Shown here: piece after piece, positions 45,971 through 57,844 of the stretch
Numbering within the stretch: position 1 is the first letter of the stretch
Layout of the letters: every line of letters starts with the position of its first letter
Assembly: GCA_029747015.1 (NCBI GenBank)
Contig: JAKOGI010000107.1
Span: forward strand, 970,606-1,034,605
Origin: Carnegiea gigantea
Lineage: Eukaryota; Streptophyta; Magnoliopsida; Caryophyllales; Cactaceae
Reading direction: 5' to 3'
DNA length: 64,000 bases
Notes under the pieces: model-generated
The model's input: the letters and a program-made list of their open reading frames with translations, nothing else
Database searches by the model: none
What the model was told of the DNA's origin: nothing
Program-made: the position numbers and the translations under genes

Positions 45971-47850
45971 AAAAAAGGAATTGAGATAGCATAACACAAT
46001 TTGCTTCAGAAAATAACTTATTATAGAACTAATAAAGTCGTCAATTGTTCCTATCATTTTTCTCATAGATATGTAGATGTCAAGTTAGCACAAATTAGAT
46101 TGTACTCTTGTAAGACAATGCGACTAACATTCACCATTTACTATTTAATCTTCTTTAAAAAAAGTTGGCACAAATTAAGTAATTATAATTGCAGAATAAA
46201 CTAATGGTTGGTTTGCATTATGACTTATGAGCAAATGTAGAACATTACTTATGAATGTAATTTTTTTTTTTCCATTCTTCAATGACATGTCTTCCTTTTT
46301 TCATATACCTAATTTCTAACAGTGGATCAACATAAAATAAAAATGTGTCTTTATCAAAATTCAACATAATAATTTCTCAAAATGACACCTTAGAAAAATG
46401 ATGGACCTTTTTTTTAAAGGAAAAAAGATAAGCAATTCATTCAAACAACCATCAAAAGTTTTCTCTGCATCAACAAAGTTAGCACGAAACTCTCCTGCCC
46501 AAACTTGCAAATTCTTCTCTAAAAATTTCACAAGTAACTGATAGTTTTTTTGGTCTAATTTCTAGTAAGTAAATTTTCCTCCTCATGCATGTTTACATAA
46601 TCTAGTAATTTAACCAATCCTAAAGCTATATTTAATAAAAATCCAAAGAGTAATCCTCCGACCAGCAGCTAAACCATTGAAAATCCTATCCTTAACTCCA
46701 ACTAAGTTGAAATATTAACTCCTTCCTCATCAGAAGTTAGTAGAGTTAGCCTCGGTGTCACACTATCATCCTCCTTGGTGTCATTCTCAGTGTCCTAAGC
46801 CTCTAGGTTTGCTTAGTCTCCTCGATGTCCGGGCTTTTAAATCATGGGATCATGATCGTGCAAGAATTGATCATGCAAAAGGATTTCACTACTATTAGCA
46901 ATACTATAATGGAGCCGAGGAAATAGTTATGAACATTTTTTAACGGAATACAATGTTATCCCACTCCTAGTCGGCTAGCCATAGAGGTATATTTTCAAAG
47001 AAGGAGTTATAAGTAAAGTTTAGGAATTGAATTTGGTAATTTTACCTGTAAGATGGCTGTTAGAATGGTCTAAGACTTGGACCTTAGGTATAAGTGAGAG
47101 AGAGACACACACACAAAGAGAGAGAGAGAGAGAGAGAGAGAGATGTGATCACTTTAAAGAACCAATTGTTAGAGAAGGATAAGACTTGGAGAGTTTCTAG
47201 CATGCTAAGGTTGAGAAAGATGGTGTCCTAGAGGTTCAGGTCGGATACATTTAAGGAAATGAAGAAAATGCCGAGATCGATGATTGAACATGCGATCTCA
47301 GCTCAAGTACAAAAGTGAGTGGACAAACACCATGAAGAAAGGGAGTTTTGAAAGTCCTCAATGATATGGGAGCCTTAAAAAACGATAAGGTTTCCATGGG
47401 CTGGGAATTGGTTAAAAATGGTGAATGGAGAAGGAGGACGGGAGTGGGAGATAGAGTTCAAAGTTCATTTTCTTAGCAACTTTAGCACTTAGCGGTGAAG
47501 ACGAAAAATAGTGTCATGAGTTCATGATTGCTTGTTTAGTTTTTGGTGGATGAATAGTAACATTGATTTGAGTTGGAGAAGAAATAATAGGAAAAGAGGG
47601 GTAAACTAGAAACCAAAAAGTAAAATAGGAATGACGCTTAGGTCTTGGAACCACTCGGCACTGTTAGTAAATTAAAAAGGCTAATAATAAATTTTTTTAA
47701 CAAAATTTTAATAATTCTAATAATTTTTTACACAATTCGTATTTAAAAAGGTTATATCCTCTATATATAAAATATTATTTTGCATATTCAAAAATAGTTA
47801 GTAATAGCATAATACTAGTGCATTTCACATCCATAGCACATAAGTTGAAT
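45971..47850. other. Intergenic stretch, no gene seen
   Basis: AT-rich sequence with short unsupported frames. It contains a compound GA/CA microsatellite at 47095-47143. No transposon ends were recognised. Confidence 0.55.
47095..47143. repeat. Compound (GA)n(CA)n(GA)n microsatellite
   Basis: 49 bases: a short GA run, a short CA run, then about 13 GA units. Confidence 0.95.
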
Positions 47851-48297
47851 TGATTGGAAAAAATCCGATTTCTCCTAAATGGGCCTAACCGAGTCAGACC
47901 CACAAACACGGCCTATATCAGGGATAATGGGCTCTAAGATGCCCCCCTAGGGGCTTCCTGGGGCTCATATTTGAGATAATAGGCCTTGAGATGCAATCCT
48001 AGGGGCTCCTCTAGGGGCCTTTCATACGGAGACTGGTGGCTCACCTACTTTCCTCGGGAAAGGGGTTGGGAAGCAAATACGCTGAACTCTTAGTGTACTC
48101 TCTCTTTTGACCCTTGACTTGGACCCTGAAATGACTTGACCGTCGGAGAGGCATTTTCTAATCCACAACCCAAGGTTTCCCTTTTTGGGGCCGTTCGGAG
48201 AAGAGGATGTCAGGTGCTGCGTGCCAGCTGTCAGATAAACTCATTCCTTCATCCCACGTCATCATCAACCATACCTCAGAGATCTTTTCCAGAATCT
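47851..48297 (+). repeat. 5' LTR of the Tat element (447 bp, internal deletion)
   Basis: Aligns to 61554-62046, but lacks a block of about 65-70 bases that contains the TATA box in the 3' LTR. It carries a small insertion (about 48125-48160) elsewhere. Its end reads GAATCT where the 3' LTR has GAATCA. Confidence 0.9.
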
Positions 48298-48299
48298 GA

Positions 48300-48317
48300 T
48301 TAGCGCCATCTGTGGAG
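48300..48317 (+). promoter_or_regulatory. Primer-binding site of the Tat element
   Basis: TTAGCGCCATCTGTGGAG lies just after the 5' LTR. It resembles the TGGCGCC-type sites of Tat elements with a base change at the start. Confidence 0.7.
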
Positions 48318-48331
48318 ACGGAGCAGTTGAG

Positions 48332-50160
48332 ATGGTAGTAAGCGAAGCAACACGGGCACGGACTCACAGGGATAAGACCCCCGTGGCTAATACCTCTGCG
48401 CCACCTGAGGTGCAGGATGCTTCGGAGAGTTCACGGGCAAATCCTCGAGCGGTTAGCCCGTCTCCTCCTGAACGAGAAGCATACGTCACAGTGGACGCCT
48501 TGAAAAACTTTATGTCCACCATGACGGACGCCATCACTCGCCAGGTTCCAGAATAGGTCAGAAGAGCTATAGAGGCGGCTAACTCGGCCAGGCCGCTTCC
48601 CCATTTCGACCACATACTAACTCACAGAGGCGAGCCCTCCCACTGGCCGGAGCGGATACTGTCTCCCCATTACACAGAGCGGGGGCAAAAAATATCTCAG
48701 TTAGACCGAAGAGGTCATCCCCACACGGGGCAGCTAGGTCGACGCGCGGCAATAGGACCTAGTGGCCGCCCCACGTAGGGGACAATGACCAAATCAACGA
48801 CTGTTTCCACGCCTTATGCGACTCATTCCAAGCGGACCGCCTAGTTTGAGGAGCAGGAGCAGACTTCCAAGCCTCGGGGAGAGATCTCGAGTAGGTGCCG
48901 CCCCAGCCTGGAGCGTCGTACCCATCGGGAACGTACTCGGAGTCCGCCACCACGTGGGACACGCGGTTAGGAGCCACGTCGAGGAGACCGGTCTCCCCCT
49001 AGAACTTCAAGGCACGGCCGGCAGAGGATAAGTCCTTCTATCGTTGAGGTACAGCGCCATCCTGAAACCCCCATCAAGGTGTCGGTAACGGTCGCTCGGC
49101 CACCTACTCTTCCCTTCTCTACCCCATTCCGCGCCGAAATAATCAATGCTCCGCGCTACGGGAAAGTCAAAATGCCTACGCTAGACCTTTATGATAGGAC
49201 AGCAGATCCCGAAGAGCATCTGGGGGTCTATAAGGCATAGACATATGTGTAGGACGAAGATGATGCCTCTTATTGCCGCTATTTCCCTGCCACCTTAAAG
49301 GGAGTGACGCAATCATGGTTTAATGGTCTGCCACCAAGGAGCATCACTTGTTCCAAGACCTGGCTGACAAATTTGTTAGCCAATTCATTGCCAGCCGGAA
49401 GGAAAGGATGACTAGTATCCACATGTCAAAAATCAAGCAAGGGTCACAGGAGTCCCTCGTCGAGTTTGTCAACCGCTTCCATCAGGAGGCGGTGTTGATT
49501 CCAGACTTGGAGGACGGGGTGGCATACATCTCTTTCTTGAATGGTCTTAAGAGCGGTCGTTTCAAGTTTTCCTTAGCTGAACAGAAGGAGATGACGTTGG
49601 TCTAGGCCATGAGGAAGGACGCAGACTTCATTCGAGCCACCGAGACCTGCATTGACAATTCCGATGCCTCAGTCCCGAGGGATAAGAATGTAAATCGCGG
49701 TGATAGAAATCCCGGCCCTCGGAAGAGGAGGCCGCAGTTCGAGGCGGTCGACCCCCGATTTACCACCGACGCTAGAAGTATCCTTATGGAGGTTAGAGGA
49801 CATCCCATGCTCCGAAGACTGCCTCCTATGACCGCACCCCCTAAGCCGCAGAATGCCAGGAAGTATTGTGAGTTTCACGAATAAAGCAGACACACCACAA
49901 CTAAATGCCGAGAGCTAAAGAAGGGTCTTCACGAATTGGCAGACAAGGGTCAGATTGACCGATTTCTAAAGAGAGGACCGCAGTTCCTTCGATGAGAATA
50001 AGAGCCTCACTCAACCCTAGCCGCGGAATGAGGAGTGCTCGACAGAGGTCGTGGCCACTATAGCTGAGGGCTATGCGGAAGGAATAACTCGGCCAGCTTG
50101 GAAAGCTCAGCTCAGAAGTGCATAACAGGTGCTTACCACGGAGCAAGGACCCCGCGTAAC
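48332..50160 (+). pseudogene. Gag of the Tat element, interrupted
   Basis: Begins at the ATG at 48332 (MVVSEATRARTHRDK), 15 bases after the primer site. It passes an acidic/proline-rich part and a poorly readable Arg-rich part. The capsid core starts about 49110 (FRAEIINAPRYGKVKMPTLD, DPEEHLGVYKA, then GVTQSWFNGLPP). The frame 49348-49605 gives FVSQFIASRKERMTSIHMSK and SLVEFVNRFHQEAV. The C-terminal part 49609-49884 is basic and ends in a YCEFHE...HTTTKCRELKK zinc-finger-like segment with a stop inside it. At least four stops or shifts are seen. Confidence 0.85.
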
Positions 50161-53100
50161 AGTCCCCACAATGGTGTTTGGCGGAAAGGAAGTTTCATAA
50201 TTCACCTCCCCCCATAACAAACCCCCTGGTCGTTGATATGAAGAGAGTAAGCATGATTGTTCGGTGGATTCTGATCGACACGGGTAGCTCAGCTGACATC
50301 ATAACCTAGGACTGTCTGATGAATTCGCGCACCTTGGACGTGACATCGTCCCCTTGGTACACCCCATCTTGGGCTTCGGTGGACAAGAAGTGAATCCCAC
50401 AGGGATGATCCGCCTTCCTGTGCACTTTAGTAACAAGCTTAAATCCAAGAACCTAGAGGTCGATTTTGTGGATGTGCCTACGGCCTATAATGTGATCGCG
50501 GGACGTCCAACCCTTCACAAGGTGAAGGCCGTCATCATCCCATACCTTCTCTAGCTTCAATTCGAGGCTGATGATGGCAGCATTGGTGAAATGCATGGGC
50601 ACCAACGGACGGCCCGGGAGTATTACTTGGTGAGCATTTGGCCCTTAGTAGAGCGAGCGAGGGAGCACGGATCGGATGGGCCACCCCAGGCGGAGAAGTA
50701 TGCAAGGGCCTGACCGACCACCATGGCCCCATAACCCTTAGTCATCCACACCCTCACCTCGTTGGAGCCCCCGCGGCCTTGACCAGAGGCTACGAGCGAG
50801 GTGGAGCAAGTTTTACTTAAAGAAGAAAGGCCTAAGTGCACCGTTCAGTTGGGTCAAGATGTCACAACCTTCGATTGGCAATCACTGCTCTCCTTCCCTC
50901 CTACGGGAGTATAAAGATGTATTCGCGTTCGAACCTGAAGAAATGCCCGGCATCACCCCAACTGCGATGGAACACCGGCTAAACATGGACCCTTATCACA
51001 AGCAAGTCATCCAAAAAAAAGCGCCATATGGGCCCGGAGAGAGCAGCCGCTGCAAATGATAAAGTGCAGAAGTTGCTGGAAGCTGGGTTCATTTGAGAAT
51101 GCCAATACCCTGAATGGATCTCGAATGTGATGTCAGTGAAGAAACCTAACGGGACTTGGAGAATGTGCATGGATTTCACGAACTTGAATAAGGCTTGCTT
51201 GAAGGATAGCTACCCGCTGTCGAAAATTGACAAGTTGATGGACACCACAGCCGGACATGCCTTATTGGGCTTCATAGATGCCTTCTCTGGGTATTACCAG
51301 ATACCTCTCTGCCCAGAAGATTAAGAAAAGACGGCATTCATCACGGACTGTGGCCTCCACTGTTATGAGATGATGCCCTTTGAATTAAAGACCGCAGGGG
51401 CCATCTACCAGAGCTTGGTGAACAAACTGTTTGAGCCCCTTATTGGCCAGGTCATGGAAGTCTACATTGACGATATAATAGTAAAAAGCAAGGCCAACGG
51501 GGTTCATGGCGATGACCTGAGGAAGACGTTCGACATACTACGGGCATTCAATATGAAGCTTAACCCTAAGAAGTGCGTCTTTGGGGTACGGTCGGGCAAG
51601 TTCCTCGGCTTTATGATCAGCAGCCGCAGAATTGAGGCTAACCCAGACAAAATCCAGGCCGTCCTTGACATGAAGCCGCTCCGGAATATAAGAAAAGTGC
51701 AACGCCTAACCGGTTGCATAGCTGCCTTGGGTCGATTTATGTCCCGGTCTGCAGATAAGTGCCAACCGGTCTTCCGCGTCCTACAGCAGTGGGCTAATTT
51801 TAGTTAGAACCAGCAGGCGGATGAGACTTTCCAGGCTTTGAAGACCTACCTGGCTCAACTACCCAAAATCGCCAGCCCTCTGGAAGGGGAAATCTTGGTA
51901 TTATACTTGGCTGTCTTAAAGGACATGGTTAGGGCTGTTCTCATAGTAGAAAGAGCAAAGGAGCAGATCCCTGCGTATTACGTAAGCCAGGCCTTGGCAG
52001 GGACGGAAATGAACTACCCTCTTATCAAGAAGTTTGCGTATGCCTTAGTAATGGCCAGTCGAAAGCTGAGGCCCTACTTTGAGGCTCACAAGATCTTAGT
52101 CCTAATGGATCAGCCCTTGAAGAATGTCCTTCACAAGTTAGGTGCCTCAGGGCGGCTCTTAAAATAGGCCGTCGAGCTCTCCTGCTACGACCTGACCTTT
52201 AAACCACGGAGGGCTGTCAAAGCCCAGGTGTTTGCTGACTTCTTGGCCGAGAACACAACGCCCGTCGAGGAAGGGAATTTACGCACGCAGCCTTAGAACC
52301 TATACGTGGACAGCTCGTCCACTAAGGACGGGAGTGGGGCCGGCCTCATCATTGATAGTCCCATCGGGACACGGTACGAGCATGCTCTAAAGTTCATGTT
52401 TAAGGCTTCCAATAACGAAGCCGAATACGAAGCCCTCATCGCGGGAATAGAACTATGTTACACTGCGGGGGCTGATTCTGTCCAAGCCTTCTCTGACTCC
52501 CAGTTAGTTGTCAGCCAGCTCAACGGAGCGTATGAAGCAAAGGACGACACTATGGCTGCCTATGTTCGACGGGTACGAGAGGCCACTAAGTTACTAAAAC
52601 ACTTTGCAATCACACACATCCCTTGTTCAGAGAACTGACAGGCTGATGCCCTATCTAAACTGGCGAGCTCATCTGATGATGGGAACCCTAAAAACATTCA
52701 GTGGAAAACCCTAATGGAGAGGAGTATCGATCTGCATGAAGTGCTATGGTTAGACAGAAGCTCAACATGGACGGATCCTATCCGCGCGTACCTCACTTGC
52801 GGTACCCTGCCCCCGAATCGTAAAGAAGCAGATAAAGTGAGGAAGAGGTTGAACTGGTTTATCCTATACGAGGGGATCATTTACAAGAGATCTTTTGCTC
52901 GGCCTCTCCTACGCTGTGTGACCCCGAAAGACAGGAGAAAAATAATGGAAGAACTACACAAGGGCGTTTGCAGCACACATGCCAGAAGCCGCGCCCCAGC
53001 TATTACGGCCATTCAAACTGCCTACTACTGGCCCAGCTTGTAAAAGGATGCAATGACACTGGTGCAAACCTGCGACAAATACTAGAAGTTTACCCCCATC

Positions 53101-54003
53101 CAACGAGTCCCCTCCACCCCCATGACGCCTATCGTTAGCCCCTTGCTGCTCACCACATGGGGAATGGATATCACCGATCCTTCCTCAAAGCTACGGGGCA
53201 GCATAAGTGTCTTTTTTTGTGGCGGTCGACTACTTCACCAAATGGATAAAAGCCAAGGCTGTAGCCTCTATAACCACTGCTGAAGTACAAAGGTTCATTT
53301 GGCGAAACATCATCACCCCTTTTGGTATCCCACGGGCCATCAGCTTTAATAATGGCAAGCAGTTCGATACTCATAAGCTCACGGACTATCTCAGCAACTT
53401 GGGTTGTCAAGTGCAGTTCACTGCTGTGGCTCACCCTCAGACTGACGGCCAAGCCGAGGCGGCCAATAAGTCTATCCTCCATGGCCTACAGAAAAAACTT
53501 GACGACACAAAGGGAAAATGGATAGATGAACTACATGGCGTCTTATGGTTCCTACGTACCACTGAGAAAACCACTACTAGCGAAACGCCTTTCATGCTAG
53601 CTTATGGGTCCGAGGCTGTTTTACCCGTGGAGTCGCCCTTCACACTCACTGGTTGATAACTTTCTAAGAGGAGTTGAACAATGCCGCGCTCCGCGAAGCC
53701 CTCGACCTCTTCCTCTCTATCAGTGGGGACGCTCTCCTTCGATAAGCTCTCTATAAACTACGTATCACATGCCTGCACAACCGCATGATGTGGGTGCAGC
53801 CAATTCATATGGGCGACCTCATCCTTCGGCGTACGGAGGCTGTCGACCGGGCGGGGGAGCATGGAAAACTAACTGCCAACTGGGAAGGCCAATACAAAGT
53901 TGCTTCATAAGTCCGCCCCGGGACATATTGCCTGGAGACCATCAGCGGCTCCCATATGCCACAGACCTAGCATAGCAGCAACTTGAGAAAGTACTATACT
54001 TAG
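50161..54003 (+). pseudogene. Pol of the Tat element: protease, RT, two RNase H domains, integrase
   Basis: The protease keeps LIDTGSSAD (about 50271). RT begins about 50880 (EYKDVFAFEPEEMPGI), with GFIDAFSGYYQIPL at 51270 and an intact YIDDIIVKSK at 51460. The first RNase H (51838-52167) has YYVSQALAGTEMNYPLIKK. The second, plant-type RNase H (52300-52640) has LYVDSSSTKDGSGAG, NNEAEYEALIAG and AFSDSQLV. Integrase has a damaged HHCC finger (CDKY then a stop) and GMDITDP. The second catalytic site reads FNNGKQF where DNG is expected, then HPQTDGQAEAAN. The C-terminal tail (53780-54000) ends NLRKYYT. Stops near 51325, 51805, 52165, 52295, 52637 and 53041, and frameshifts near 51045 and 53200, break the frame. 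Confidence 0.93.
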
Positions 54004-54110
54004 GCTCACGCTTTTTCTTTATCTCTAACTGACATGTACATCTTGATTACAAGCAATAAAATCATAAGCCCACGGCGGCCATTTTTGCACTCATGAGCAA
54101 CCCTTTTTCT

Positions 54111-54575
54111 CTCTAAGCACGGCCTTATAGCCGGTCGCTACACTCTTAGGGGGCTAAGGGTCCCTGAGCACGGCCTTGTCGCCTGTCGCTACATTCTTAG
54201 CCCTAATGGGGGCTAAGGGTCCCTGACCACAGCCTTTCGGCCGGTCACTACACTCTTAGCTCCAACGGGGGCTAAGGGTCCTTAAGCACGGCCCCATGGC
54301 CGGTCGCTACACTCTTAGCTCCAATGGGTGCTAATGGTCCTTAAGCATGACCTCATAGCCAGTCGCTACACTCTTAGCCCCAATGGGGGCTAAGGGTCCC
54401 TGAACACAGCCTTTCGGCTGGTCACTACACTCTTAGTCCCAATGGTCCTTAAGCACGGCCTTATCGCCGATCGCTACACTGTTAGCCCCAATGGGGCTTG
54501 AGGGTCCTTAACCACGGCCTTACGGCCGGTCGCTACACTTTTAGCCATAATGGGGGCCAAGGGGTCGACAACCGC
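54111..54575 (+). repeat. Tandem array 1 of 59-bp hairpin repeats, about 8 units
   Basis: Directly after pol. Each unit reads roughly GAGCACGGCCTTATGGCC, then GGTCGCTACACTCTTAGC, then a hairpin TAGCCCC-AAT-GGGGGCTA followed by AGGGTCC. Units vary by substitutions and small deletions. The same unit forms array 2. Confidence 0.92.
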
Positions 54576-54825
54576 GGATTCATAGCCAACCCAAATACGA
54601 GTTATGAGTTCCTTAGCAGAATGACACATCACTTGTTCTTTCACTTAGGGTCTGCTACCCTAACGGTGCATGAAGAATAAAAATACAAGATAAAATGAAA
54701 GAACAAGTATGAAGCAGAAGAACGAACAACAAAAGAAGCTCGCAAACGTTCCTTCATTAATAAAATAAGAGTACAACCTCTAATTAGGAGAAAAAAAAAA
54801 GCATACAAGAAAAAAGGAGGGGGGG

Positions 54826-57128
54826 TTACATATCGGGCTCTCCATTATTCTCATGCCCCTCCTCCTCAGAAGCCCCGGCCTCAGTATCCAAGGGGTTGGT
54901 TGCCCCGTCCCCTGCGCCCTCACCCTCCCCCGAGGGAGGGATAAACTGTACCTCATCAGGGTGACAGCCTATATCTTCGGCCCGCTGACACTCGTCCACA
55001 TAATGGAGATAGGCATCAAAGTAGTTGTCCTCCTGAAACTCTTGGGCCAGTCTCGCTAAGACGCTACGTAAATACCCTAAGGTATCAGCACGACCCTGTT
55101 GGTAGCCTTGTTCCTTGGCCTGGGCCACCTTTTCCACTCCCGCGGCTGCCTCAGCCTCGGCCTTCATAAGCGCCTCCTCTAGCTGGGGCTGCAAGCCTTT
55201 CTTTTCAGCTTCTCGGGCGTCCAGGTCAACGTTCAGCTTTTCCCAACACCGCTGGTACCAAGTAACAAACTCCTGCAGTCTTTGGCATTCCGTTGCAGCT
55301 CTCACCACCCGAGCGAATGCCTCGGCCATTGCCACCTCCTCCTCGGTGACCCTTAGGGTATCTGAGGTACCAGGGGTGGCCAGGTCCCAGGACTTAACTG
55401 CACTAGTGAGAACTTGGCCGTAGAGTCCGCCTTAAAGAAGTTGGTGGAAGGCCACAGGGTGCTCAGGGAGGAACCACCCGCAGCTTGAGAAGCGGCACCT
55501 ATGGTCTTAGAAGGGGCGGTTTATCCCTGTAAACCGGGGCTGCGGTCCCTAGTAGACTAACTTTCGAAGTGCCGAGGGGCAGACCGTTCGGCTCCGACTT
55601 CCCACGTATGAGTAGAGGCGGATGCCGCAGTCTCATTGGGATGGCCTTCGGTTCGTTGACGCTTGCGAACCGGTAGGCTGAAGGCGGGTTTTTTCCCGGG
55701 CGGTACGAGAGGGGGCGCTTGTACGAAGAAGCGGCTTAATCAGAGGACTCCCAACAAAGAAAGGAAAACAAGGGGGGAGTAAGGTTCTAAAGCATACCTT
55801 CTTGGCCTGTTGGTTGACGAGGCGCTGCCTTTCCTCCTCCCGAGGGCGTTCGGCATTAGCTGCCACTTGCTCGGGAGTGGCATCCCTGGTCTCAAAGACC
55901 GTCAGCCTTGCCCTCGCTTGCTCTGCATAAGAAAAAAAGAAAGTCAGGTCAAAACCAATGAAGAAAACTGACTAACGTGGGGACGATTAGTACCCTTGGA
56001 AAAGTTCTTGAGGATCAAAAGACCCGCTGCAGCGAGAAAGAAATCGTTCATAAAAAACTTCAACTTAGAGAGCCAATTTAGAGGCTCCCTGTCAATAGAC
56101 TTACTCTTCCTCCTCTCGAGGCCCTTCACGGACTCTACTGCTTGAGCTATAAACATGGGGATGAGTCAAGGCTTATGGTCCTCCCGTATGTAAAACTAGA
56201 AGTAACGGGCCGTCCTTCTCTCTTCAGCCGTGGGCATCCCCAAGGGGTTCCTCACAAGTTTACCTTCATTCTAGTCAGGAACGTTTCCCCAACCTGACTC
56301 CCGGTGGACGAAGAGGAAGTCGTATCTCCAGTGCTTCACCTTCGATTTCTTCTCGATGGCCATCATAAAGCCCGGCCTATTGTTAAAACAATACCACCCT
56401 AAGTCTCCGGTCTCCTTGGGAGCCCTCTAGACAGTATACACAAGGCTAAACGTCCGTGCTGAGTAGGTGAGGCCGCGCAGCTCGTAAGTTGCAATGAAGG
56501 AGCAAATGTTGTGCCATGATGTGAGCACAACTTGTGCAGGCGCCAGTTCATACTTGTATAAAATATCTTCAATCACCGGATAAAGAGGAAACCGAAGACC
56601 GTAGTTAAGAGCCGCATGATAAACAGCTATACATTTTGCGGGCGGCTCATTCACGGTGGCATCCGCCTTGAGCATCACGAAGGTATACCCAGTGGACAGA
56701 AGGTACTGCTTCTTGAGGACCATCCTCTTTAATGTATGGATGACCTTTGGGTTGGGGAAGTGACTGCCTGGACTATCCTGCGGATCCGAGTGGGTTGGGC
56801 CCCCGGGGAACACCGGTCCTTCCGCCACAATCTTTGGTAGGAATCCTATAGGCATACGGCCTTTTCTCTTAAGCACCGACTTGCCCGGATCTGACGGCCC
56901 TTCAGGAGATGAGGAGCTAGTTGACACCCCCTCCGAGGACAAACTCCTCAACAAACTATCAGAAGAAGAGCTAGAGGAGGCCTCCCCTGAGGTAGAGCTA
57001 GTACTAGTGAAGGCCACTTCGGCCCCAGGTTTGGATGAGGATAGGGCTGAACAAGGATTACCTTGCATACGCTCAGCTGGCAGCTCATTAAGAGACCTGA
57101 TGCGGGGGGTAGACTTGGTCTTCGCCAT
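54826..57128 (-). pseudogene. Antisense gene of the Tat element (Transposase_28-like), multi-exon
   Basis: Minus strand, opposite to gag-pol. It starts at the ATG at 57128 (MAKTKSTPRIRSLNELPAER) with a Ser-rich N terminus. A domain like PF04195 'putative gypsy type transposon' follows (LNYGLRFPLYPVIEDILYKY, LAPAQVVLTSWHNICSFIA). A stop at 56427 interrupts it, and the reading continues as GWYCFNNRPGFMM to about 55990. Splice-like signals follow: a donor near 55995 (CAAG/GGTACTAA), an acceptor at about 55922 (TTCTTATGCAG), and a donor AAG/GTATGC at about 55795. The last part (about 55430-54826) is coiled-coil-like (LQPQLEEALMKAEAEAAAGV) with EYL-type NYFDAYLHYVDECQRAEDI and an acidic tail. Similar antisense ORFs are known in Tat elements; the function is unknown. 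Stops suggest this copy is inactive. Confidence 0.75.
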
Positions 57129-57196
57129 TCTTCAAACCTAGAAATCAATCATATAATTAGCTACGGTGATCTCCCAGGGATATGTCACCTCCGCCT

Positions 57197-57550
57197 CTAG
57201 ACTGAGGACACTAGGGGTGGAGGAGTACTCGTAGTTGGACCATGAGGGAGTACCCTGCTCAAAAAGAGGCACCGCATAGGGAATCTTTTTGGGTTCCCAA
57301 CATTGATTCTTTTAGGGGACGCCCACCACCACTCGGCCATCAATAAAGGCCAGAAGGCTAGGAAATTGCGGATGGCGACCCTCCACTTGGGGACCGGCCA
57401 ACCCTTCAGGAACATCCCCACTGGATGAGCAAGACGATGACATAATATACAAGAACAACAAACAATGCTTCGAAAGGGACACGAGGGTGTACCTGTGGAA
57501 GATGAAGATTCAAGGGAGCTATTTGATGGGGAGGATGAATACTTAAGCAA
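57197..57550 (-). other. Leader region of the antisense gene with short open frame
   Basis: A 117-codon frame without a recognised domain lies between the antisense TATA box and the ATG at 57128. It may be leader or a first exon; there is no support for a protein. Confidence 0.3.
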
Positions 57551-57708
57551 ACCTTTGAAGATACAAAGGGGGAGCTTGAGATGCTAACAGTGAATTTGAA
57601 TACGGAATGGGAAAGGGGTACAGAGCTTCTCTCTCTAGAAATCGTTTCTCTCTCTAGGTGGTTGAAATCTGCGGTGATCAAATGACTCCTTTTTGCCGAA
57701 TCATCACC

Positions 57709-57717
57709 CTTATATAG
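57709..57717 (-). promoter_or_regulatory. TATA box of the antisense gene
   Basis: On the minus strand it reads CTCTATATAAGGG, about 590 bases before the ATG at 57128. It is a candidate promoter separate from the LTRs. Confidence 0.5.
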
Positions 57718-57844
57718 AGTGAAAAGGTAGGACACACCTTTCAATAACACCCAACAGGCACAATACTTCCCAACTGACGCCACGTGGTGACCTGTTATCG
57801 CCTCGTCATCGGCTAAAAACCCTGGACTTCGTGAGAGAATGGAC

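Noticed and set aside
48364..48615. Minus-strand frames opposite the start of Tat gag
   Set aside because: They are shadows of the gag coding strand in GC-rich sequence, without promoter or domain, unlike the antisense units at 58.8-61.3 kb.
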